Positions 1-4,600 of a DNA stretch of 9,729 nucleotides are shown here, piece after piece; position 1 is the first letter of the stretch, and the number at the start of each line of letters is the position of its first letter. Source of the DNA: Bacteroidota bacterium (lineage in GTDB: Bacteria > Bacteroidota > Bacteroidia > Chitinophagales > Chitinophagaceae); assembly GCA_023436685.1 (NCBI GenBank), contig JAEZIL010000232.1:1-9729 (forward strand). The letters run 5' to 3'. The notes below the pieces were generated by a model. It did not search any database. It had not been told where the DNA came from and was given only the letters and a program-made list of their open reading frames with translations. The position numbers were made by a program, and so were the translations under genes.

Positions 1-258
1 GCCAATATAGGTACTATTGTACTGGCTTTTGAAGGTAAGCAGGGTTTGGCCCACGTTCACGCCAATGTCTATAAAGGTAGCGTCGGCCGGTATTTGCAGT
101 GCTTTCAGCAGGTTGAAGAACCAGTCTTCCTTAAGCCTGGTGTTGGCAAAGCCAATGTTCTTTATAATGGGGATGATGTAGGTTTTGCCATTCAGGCGTA
201 TGCTTGTATTGAAATTGAAAAAAGAAGTTAGTTTTTTGGCAATGCTCTTTACACTCAT
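1..258 (-). CDS. FkbM-family methyltransferase, N-terminal part (cut by window edge)
   Basis: Reading the minus strand from the ATG at 258-256 gives 86 uninterrupted codons to the window edge, so only the N-terminus is visible. Residues 62-74 (FIDIGVNVGQTLL) form the glycine-rich SAM-binding motif I typical of FkbM-type methyltransferases, and the preceding helix-rich stretch (EDWFFNLLKAL, 45-55) is the usual lead-in. Family members O-methylate sugars or natural products and are common in polysaccharide loci, which fits the GT4 and GT2 genes nearby; the actual substrate cannot be told. The start is secure: the in-frame codons upstream hold no other ATG before a TAG. The gene lies 73 nt downstream of rluF on the same strand, so co-transcription is possible. 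The rest of the protein, including the C-terminal FkbM region, lies outside the window. Confidence 0.8.
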   Translation of the reverse strand, partial: MSVKSIAKKLTSFFNFNTSIRLNGKTYIIPIIKNIGFANTRLKEDWFFNLLKALQIPADATFIDIGVNVGQTLLTFKSQYNSTYIG

Positions 259-331
259 TCTTAAAAGGTAGTTATGGGTTCTGTAATAATACTAGAAATA
301 TGCCAAAAGTTAAAGCTGGCAGGTATTTAGA

Positions 332-1204
332 TTACTTCTTCCTCCTGTCCCTAAACTCCTTGTAGCTCTTTTTCTTAGCCGTAGGCCTGGGTGTTTGTTG
401 TTGTGTAGGTTGTTCTTTGACCGGCTTGGCACTACGGGGATTCTTGATTGGTATATCTTGTTGGGGTTCATTATTCATATGCTCCTTGCTCGATGAAGAT
501 ACCATTTGCATCATGCTATCTATCTCAGCAGGGGTAAAATAGCGCCAATGGCCTGTGGGTAGGTTACTAAGGGTGATGTTCATGATGCGGGTACGGGTGA
601 GCTTGGTCACCTTATAGCCAAAGTGCTCGCACATGCGGCGTATCTGCCGGTTAAGGCCCTGCACCAGGATGATGCGGAAACGTTTGTTGCCCTCCTGGCG
701 TACTATGCACTTCCTTGTTATGGTACCTAGTATGGGTACGCCATCGCCCATCTGCTGTATGAACTCCGGTGTTATGGGCTGATCAACGGTTACCACATAC
801 TCCTTCTCGTGTTCGTTGCCTGCGCGCAGCACCTTGTTCACTATATCACCGTCGTTTGTCAGGAATATCAACCCGTCTGAATCCTTATCCAGCCTGCCTA
901 TGGGGAATATACGCTTCGAATGGTTCAGGTAGCTGATGATATTGGTCTTGTCCCTGGTGTCGGTAGTAGAGGTTACGCCTACAGGCTTGTTGAATGCAAT
1001 ATAGATAGGCCGTTGCTTCTTACTACCCTTAAGCGGTTCGCCGTCTATCTCAACACTATCGCCGGCTTCAACCCTGGCGCCGGTTCGTGCAGGTTTGTTG
1101 TTTATGGTTACACGGCGTTGCTCTATGAGCTTATCTGCCTCTCTGCGCGAGCAAAAACCTGTTGCACTGATGTATTTGTTAAGACTTACCCCTTCGTTTG
1201 ACAT
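332..1204 (-). CDS. rluF: 23S rRNA pseudouridine synthase RluF (RsuA family)
   Basis: This 290-aa cytoplasmic enzyme should isomerise a uridine of 23S rRNA (U2604 in E. coli numbering). An N-terminal S4 RNA-binding domain covers about residues 6-52 (LNKYISATGFCSRREAD). The catalytic domain follows: FPIGRLDKDSDGLIFLTNDG at 100-119 with the catalytic Asp at 106, KEYVVTVD at 134-141, and GLNRQIRRMCEHFGY at 183-197. The HSKRIFPIGRLDKDS, LRAGNEHEKEY and VPILGT stretches match RluF rather than RluB/RsuA as I remember them. A basic, low-complexity tail (about 240-290, rich in K, P, Q, T) is usual for the family. I chose the ATG at 1204 because the family starts just before the S4 domain; a TTG at 1285 would add 27 unlike residues and run through the divergent small gene. 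The coding GC looks higher than in the genes from 1400 on. Confidence 0.9.
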   Translation of the reverse strand: MSNEGVSLNKYISATGFCSRREADKLIEQRRVTINNKPARTGARVEAGDSVEIDGEPLKGSKKQRPIYIAFNKPVGVTSTTDTRDKTNIISYLNHSKRIFPIGRLDKDSDGLIFLTNDGDIVNKVLRAGNEHEKEYVVTVDQPITPEFIQQMGDGVPILGTITRKCIVRQEGNKRFRIILVQGLNRQIRRMCEHFGYKVTKLTRTRIMNITLSNLPTGHWRYFTPAEIDSMMQMVSSSSKEHMNNEPQQDIPIKNPRSAKPVKEQPTQQQTPRPTAKKKSYKEFRDRRKK

Positions 1205-1219
1205 ATGCTTCTGATGGTA

Positions 1220-1227
1220 CAAAAATA
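1220..1227 (-). promoter_or_regulatory. Possible -7 promoter element for rluF
   Basis: On the minus strand this reads TATTTTTG, an exact fit to the Bacteroidota -7 consensus TAnnTTTG, ending 15 nt before the rluF ATG. No TTG stands about 19 nt further upstream, so the -33 half is missing or weak. The gap between rluF and the divergent 44-aa gene is only 53 nt, so the promoters of both must be packed here or inside coding sequence. An 8-mer of this degeneracy also occurs by chance in AT-rich DNA. Confidence 0.3.
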
Positions 1228-1257
1228 GTGGCTGAACATGTATAAAACGAATGAGAT

Positions 1258-1392
1258 ATGCCAACTGCGAAAAGAAGAACAACAAAAAATCCCTGCTGGA
1301 AGGGCTACAAACAAATAGGTATGAAAAAGAAAGGCGAAAAATTGGTGCCTAATTGTGTGCCGGAAAATAAAAGTATAAAACAAAGTGATTAA
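1258..1392 (+). CDS. Small 44-aa protein with PCWxGYxxxGMKxKxxxxVPNCVP signature
   Basis: The ORF starts with ATG at 1258 (an in-frame TGA lies two codons upstream, so the start is fixed) and ends with TAA at 1390-1392. The 44-aa product is basic at its N-terminus (TAKRRTTK, 3-10), then PCWKGYKQIGMKKKG (12-26) and LVPNCVPENK (29-38). From memory, the PCWxGYxxxGMKxKxGxxVPNCVP pattern recurs as a short conserved module in bacterial and phage proteins of unknown function; two cysteines (13, 33) and one tryptophan (14) are its fixed points. There is no signal peptide or membrane segment, so it is probably cytoplasmic. It ends 9 nt before the GT4 gene, so the two may be co-transcribed, and it is divergent from rluF by 53 nt. 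Function unknown. It is easily missed because of its length. Confidence 0.75.
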   Translation: MPTAKRRTTKNPCWKGYKQIGMKKKGEKLVPNCVPENKSIKQSD

Positions 1393-1401
1393 GTTAGCCG
1401 A

Positions 1402-2442
1402 ATGAATGTACTGGAGCTGAATTTTGAATTGGGTTGGAGAGGGAGAGAAAGGCAAACTATATATAATATCGAAGGATTCAGCAATGCAGGTATGAATGTG
1501 TCGCTTGTATGCCGTAAAGGTTCAGTGTTGGAAGAAAGGGCATTAAGCCAGGAAGTTGATGTGCATACCTTCAAAAGCTTGCTTGGTGTAATTGCACACC
1601 TTATTTCAAAAGGCAGAGCATATGATATTTTACATGCGCAAACTCCTCAAATGCTTACTTGTTGCATTCTTACCAGGCCATTTCACCGTAGTAGGGTAGT
1701 GCTTAGCCGCCGGGAAATATTTAAGCCCGATATGTTTTCAATATTTACTTACAAACTGGCTGACAGGGTAGTAGCTGTAAGTACTTCAATAAAAAGGGTG
1801 CTAAAGCGGTCGGGTGTAAGAGATGTTGCCGTAATACCTGATATGGTTGTGGAAAGTGATAGCAATGATACTGTTAGGAAGCTAGTTGAAGCATACAAAG
1901 CACAGGGGAAATACATAGTGGCAACGGTATCAATGTTAACGCAGGATAAAGATCCTCTGACTACGGTTGATATTATCGAAATGCTTTTTGATAAGAGAAA
2001 GGATTTCGTATTTCTTCACTTTGGCGGTGGCGAGTTAAGTCGCGATGTAGAAAAAAAGATCCATAATGAAGGATTAGAAGGCGTTTATAAACTGATGGGG
2101 TTTCAGAAAGAGATAGAGCCATTTTATAAATTGTTCGACGTATTTGTAATGAGTTCAAAGCAGGAAGGGCTTGGTAGCAGTGTATTAGATGCGTTTATTA
2201 ATAAAGTTCCGGTTGTAGGTACCAATGCCGGCGGGCTTAAAGAACTTTTGAGCGAAGGCCGCGGGATATCTTGTAATGTTGGTGCACCAAGTGAAATTGC
2301 CGAGGGGATCAATGTGCTATTGGATAATGATCAATTGCGTAGGCATACTGCTCAACTTGCATACACTTATGCTTACAAAAGGCATAGTGTAAAAGCGGTT
2401 ACCGAGCAGTATCATCAATTATTCAAGGACTTGCTCAATTGA
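1402..2442 (+). CDS. GT4-family glycosyltransferase
   Basis: This 346-aa protein has the two-domain GT-B layout of retaining GT4 glycosyltransferases, which transfer a sugar from a nucleotide-sugar donor to a glycan or lipid acceptor. Visible marks are an N-terminal Rossmann start with a glycine/arginine loop (GWRGRERQ, 11-18), YDILHAQTPQ (74-83), LADRVVAVSTSIKRVL (119-134), and VSMLTQDKDPLTTVD (176-190), where the donor-phosphate-binding K is expected near 183. The nucleotide-sugar motif is QEGLGSSVLDAF (254-265), E-x7-D rather than the common E-x7-E; a VLDA variant occurs in part of the family, so loss of activity need not follow. Donor and acceptor are unknown. It follows the 44-aa gene by 9 nt and overlaps the GT2 pseudogene tail-to-tail by 8 nt. 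FkbM and GT2 genes nearby suggest a role in LPS or surface polysaccharide. Confidence 0.9.
   Translation: MNVLELNFELGWRGRERQTIYNIEGFSNAGMNVSLVCRKGSVLEERALSQEVDVHTFKSLLGVIAHLISKGRAYDILHAQTPQMLTCCILTRPFHRSRVVLSRREIFKPDMFSIFTYKLADRVVAVSTSIKRVLKRSGVRDVAVIPDMVVESDSNDTVRKLVEAYKAQGKYIVATVSMLTQDKDPLTTVDIIEMLFDKRKDFVFLHFGGGELSRDVEKKIHNEGLEGVYKLMGFQKEIEPFYKLFDVFVMSSKQEGLGSSVLDAFINKVPVVGTNAGGLKELLSEGRGISCNVGAPSEIAEGINVLLDNDQLRRHTAQLAYTYAYKRHSVKAVTEQYHQLFKDLLN
2435..2442. other. 8-nt palindrome forming the stops of two convergent genes
   Basis: TCAATTGA is its own reverse complement. Read on the plus strand it gives AAT TGA, the end of the GT4 gene; on the minus strand it gives AAT TGA, the end of the GT2 gene. 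The overlap of the two reading frames is exactly this palindrome. There is no room for a separate terminator between the genes, and no hairpin with a T-run was seen nearby. Confidence 0.7.
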
Positions 2443-2986
2443 TTCTCTCCTTGCGTTTTTCAGCCGCGTATTGGCGTATTTTGGTGTATTTAACAAATGT
2501 TACATAACTATCCAGCTTACAGATAACATAACCATAATAGCCATCCAAAATTCCAAGTCTGAAAATGTATTTGACCAGGAAATTCCATTTGGGTACTACC
2601 AGTATCTGTAGCAGGCTACGGTCTTTCCCTTTTGATACTGCGTCTCGTGCGCTAAGCTCTGTATACTTATTGATTTTGCCAATGTAATCCGACATTGTTG
2701 GGAAGCTATAATGTAACAAGTGGCCTTTTAATAAACCTATTTCGCTTTTTTTATTAAGCTCCCAATGTTCATGTATGCTTCCCCCGTGCCATTGCCCTTT
2801 GGTTTTGTCAAACAAACGGACGATATGGTCGGGATACCACCCACAGTGTTTTATCCATTTACCGCAGTAGTTGGTTATCCGGGCTATCTTATAAGCGTCC
2901 AAGTGTTTTTCTCTCTTATGTTGAAGTATGCTTTGTTCTAGTTCAGGTGTTACAACTTCGTCAGCATCAAGGGTGAATACCCAATT

Positions 2987-3010
2987 GTAGGTAGCTTAGT
3001 TGGTAGCTGT
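2987..3010 (-). repeat. Imperfect 12-nt tandem repeat at the premature stop
   Basis: Two adjacent 12-nt units (2987-2998 and 2999-3010) agree at 9 of 12 positions, sharing GGTAGCT. In the gene direction they read as four codons each, T-A-T-N then stop-A-T-Y, so the premature TAA sits where the other unit has ACA. This may mark a local slippage or template-switch event that damaged the GT2 gene, or be chance. Confidence 0.35.
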
Positions 3011-3205
3011 TGTCTTTTGCTTTACATAGTTCTCAAAAGCATGTGAATAAACCGTCGCACCATAATTTCGGGCTATTTCAGCTGTGCGGTCTGTAGATAA
3101 GCTATCAACCACAATAATTTCATCGGCTATCCGTTGCACAGACGCCAGGCACCTGCCAATATTCTTTTCCTCATTGTATGTAATGATAACTACACTTAAC
3201 AGCAT

Positions 3206-3372
3206 ACAGTATTTATGGGGTAAAAATAGCCTAAGCATTGCACAATACAATATCAGATTATGCAAAGTGGTTAGCGTTATTTAACAAAATATGGTTGTGT
3301 TATGCACGATTTTTCAATTTTTTTCCTTTAATTTTAGTTATTCACATTATTTATTAAAAACAGTAGTTATTG
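3206..3372. other. AT-rich divergent intergenic region (GT2 / DUF922)
   Basis: This 167-nt gap lies between the starts of the minus-strand GT2 pseudogene and the plus-strand DUF922 gene, so it should hold promoters for both. It is strongly AT-rich near 3310-3360, with T-runs. I found no exact TTG-N19-TAnnTTTG pair on either strand (TAATTTTA near 3330 is the nearest on the plus strand) and no RNA gene or strong hairpin. Confidence 0.4.
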
Positions 3373-4008
3373 ATGGCAGGTGTTATCGGTAAAAGGATAA
3401 CTGCGCTATTGCTTACATTGTCTTTATTTACAGTACAGCTAAAAGCTTTCGAAGGTGAAAAGCTAAATGTAACTGTAGTACAACAGGCCAATGCGCAGGA
3501 AGTTAAAAAAAGCATACTAGATGAGGGGGTATTTGGCTGGTCATCTGAACGTAAGCTAACATGGGGAGATTTCAGAGGGTCGCTAAACCATGCCTTGGGC
3601 GATGAAACCGCAGCATCTATATGCCATGGGTTTGGGGTGCAAACCGATACTGCCGCCAGCAAAGGCAATAACGTTGTAGTAAATGTATTCAATGTTTTTT
3701 ACCCACATAAATCATGGGTAAGAGATGGTGGACAGAGTGCCAGCGTACTAGCACATGAACAAACGCATTTTGATATTTGCGAGCTGTATACCCGTATATT
3801 GAAGGAAAGAATTACACAAGCATACTTAACAAAAGGAAATTTTAATGTACGAATCAAACAAATATATGAGGAAGTGCAGGCTGAGTATATTGAAACCCAG
3901 GAAGAATACGAAAGGCAAACTAACCATGGCTTAATAGCCTCTGAGCAACTACGTTGGCAAAATAATATACAAATGAAATTATCGGTTAGTACGTATGCCT
4001 TACGATAA
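3373..4008 (+). CDS. DUF922-family exported protein with HExxH motif
   Basis: The 211-aa product begins with a likely signal peptide (basic GKR at 6-8, hydrophobic ITALLLTLSLFTV at 9-21, probable cleavage after LKA, residue 25), so it should be exported to the periplasm or beyond. The mature part carries the family's LTWGDFRG (62-69), a metalloprotease-like HEQTHFD (128-134: H128, E129, H132, with D134) and a C-terminal YERQTNHGLIASEQLRW stretch (179-195). DUF922 proteins are annotated as putative secreted zinc-dependent proteases, but activity is not established. I use the ATG at 3373; a TTG directly before it adds one residue. The gene overlaps the convergent receiver-protein gene by 9 nt. 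No clear functional tie to the neighbours is visible. Confidence 0.8.
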   Translation: MAGVIGKRITALLLTLSLFTVQLKAFEGEKLNVTVVQQANAQEVKKSILDEGVFGWSSERKLTWGDFRGSLNHALGDETAASICHGFGVQTDTAASKGNNVVVNVFNVFYPHKSWVRDGGQSASVLAHEQTHFDICELYTRILKERITQAYLTKGNFNVRIKQIYEEVQAEYIETQEEYERQTNHGLIASEQLRWQNNIQMKLSVSTYALR

Positions 4009-4467
4009 TAAGCGCTGCCTTAGCAAAAATTCTAATTGCTCATTTGTTACACCAAGCTTTTTAGTGAGCTCTTTTTCGTCCATCTTTAATCTGTAAACTC
4101 CATATGCACGCATAATTGTTGCATCCAGTTCCTCTTCACTCCATGGTTTAGAAAGGTAATGGAATATTTTTCCCTTATTTATAGCCTCTATTACCGCATT
4201 CATGTCAGCATAGCCGGTTAACAGAATACGCATAGGGTCAGGATATTCTTCGAGAATTGATTCAAGGAATTCTACACCAGTCATATTCGGCATACGCTGG
4301 TCGGTAATGATAATATCTATCGGAGTAGTTTTTAGAATCTCTTTCGCTTGTTCCCCGCTAATTGCTGTATATACATTATACTTTATGCGAAAAGTAGCCT
4401 TAAATGAAAAAAGGTTATTTTCTTCATCGTCAATGTATAAGATGTTAATTTTGTTGTTATCTGGCAT
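4000..4467 (-). CDS. Stand-alone response-regulator receiver protein
   Basis: This 155-aa cytoplasmic protein is a CheY-like receiver domain plus a short helical tail. It shows the acidic pocket ILYIDDEEN (9-17, D13/D14), the phospho-accepting D56 in IIITDQRMPNMTG (52-64), the switch Thr 84 in RILLTGYAD (80-88) and the invariant Lys 107 in YLSKPW (104-109). After about residue 120 there is only a charged helix (RLKMDEKELTKKLGV) and no DNA-binding or enzymatic output domain, so it probably acts by protein contact or phosphotransfer. ATG 4467 is chosen: the receiver fold starts soon after, and the upstream in-frame alternative at 4497 is only TTG. It is divergent from the operon at 4601 that ends in a histidine kinase, making it a candidate partner of that kinase; this pairing is inference. 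Confidence 0.9.
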   Translation of the reverse strand: MPDNNKINILYIDDEENNLFSFKATFRIKYNVYTAISGEQAKEILKTTPIDIIITDQRMPNMTGVEFLESILEEYPDPMRILLTGYADMNAVIEAINKGKIFHYLSKPWSEEELDATIMRAYGVYRLKMDEKELTKKLGVTNEQLEFLLRQRLLS

Positions 4468-4487
4468 CTCTCTATATGCGTAAAAGC

Positions 4488-4501
4488 ATTTTTGCAAAAA
4501 T
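4488..4501. promoter_or_regulatory. Perfect 14-nt palindrome overlapping a -7-like box of the receiver gene
   Basis: ATTTTTGCAAAAAT equals its own reverse complement. On the minus strand TATTTTTG (4502-4495) matches the Bacteroidota -7 consensus TAnnTTTG and overlaps the palindrome, 27 nt before the receiver gene's ATG at 4467. A protein bound here would block that promoter, so it is an operator candidate. No TTG lies at the expected -33 distance, which weakens the promoter half. AT-rich palindromes also arise by chance. Confidence 0.35.
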
Positions 4502-4563
4502 AATCTCTTACAAATTAAGTAATAATACTGAAATTAATATTATTGCTAGTAAATATCATTTTC

Positions 4564-4593
4564 TTGAATTATTTTTCTGATCAGCTAATTTAG
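4564..4593 (+). promoter_or_regulatory. Candidate Bacteroidota-type promoter for the 4601 operon
   Basis: TTG at 4564-4566 and TAATTTAG at 4586-4593 are separated by exactly 19 nt, the layout of the -33/-7 promoter used by Bacteroidota primary sigma factors (TTG-N19-TAnnTTTG, one mismatch in the -7 box). Transcription would start close to 4597-4601, so the mRNA leader before the ATG at 4601 would be almost absent. The short palindrome CTGATCAG (4577-4584) lies in the spacer. Confidence 0.45.
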
Positions 4594-4600
4594 TACTAAG

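Larger units (their letters stand above)
2435..3205 (-). pseudogene. WaaE-like GT2 glycosyltransferase with an in-frame stop
   Basis: The minus strand encodes a full-length (256-codon) family-2 glycosyltransferase related to the LPS-core enzyme WaaE/KdtX, interrupted by TAA at 2998-2996 (codon 70). Before the stop: LLSVVIITYNEEKNIGRCL (2-20) and DEIIVVDSLSTD (28-39, nucleotide-binding Asp 34). After it, in the same frame: WVFTLDADE (75-83) with the DxD metal-binding motif at 80-82, GWYPDHIVRLFDK, HYSFPTMSDYIGKI and FRLGILDGYYGY, all typical of the family, and a normal C-terminus. No frameshift is needed. The residues just before the stop (TTATN) do not resemble the usual N-aromatic-A after QK, so the damage is more than one base. 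Without readthrough only a 69-aa fragment lacking the DxD motif would be made; internal restart from the TTG at 2902 would also miss it. I chose ATG 3205 from family N-termini; ATG 3238 is possible. A sequencing error cannot be excluded. Confidence 0.85.
4468..4600. promoter_or_regulatory. Divergent control region between receiver gene and E1-nitroreductase operon
   Basis: This 133-nt AT-rich gap separates two divergent starts. It contains, from left to right: a perfect 14-nt palindrome with an overlapping minus-strand -7-like box (listed separately), an inverted repeat AATAATA (4521-4527) / TATTATT (4538-4544), a short palindrome CTGATCAG (4577-4584), and a plus-strand TTG-N19-TAATTTAG promoter candidate. 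It is the obvious place for shared control of the receiver gene and the operon. Which sites are real is not provable from one sequence. Confidence 0.5.

Noticed and set aside
301..321. Inverted repeat TGCCA/TGGCA after rluF as a terminator
   Set aside because: The stem is only 5 bp with an 11-nt loop and no T-run follows, so it is too weak to call.
1205..1285. Upstream extension of rluF from a TTG at 1285 (27 more residues)
   Set aside because: The added residues are hydrophobic and unlike the family N-terminus, the codon is only TTG, and the stretch overlaps the well-supported divergent 44-aa gene.
1186..1574. Minus-strand open frames of 89 and 61 codons (1186-1455, 1389-1574)
   Set aside because: They lie opposite the 44-aa gene and the GT4 gene and have low-complexity or cysteine/serine-rich translations with no recognisable motif.
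2435..2902. Separate 155-aa gene starting at the TTG at 2902
   Set aside because: It is in frame with the upstream GT2 fragment and continues the same protein; it begins in the middle of the domain, after the DxD motif.
3354..3692. Minus-strand 112-codon frame opposite the DUF922 gene
   Set aside because: It mirrors the DUF922 coding sequence, whose signal peptide and HExxH motif are convincing on the plus strand.
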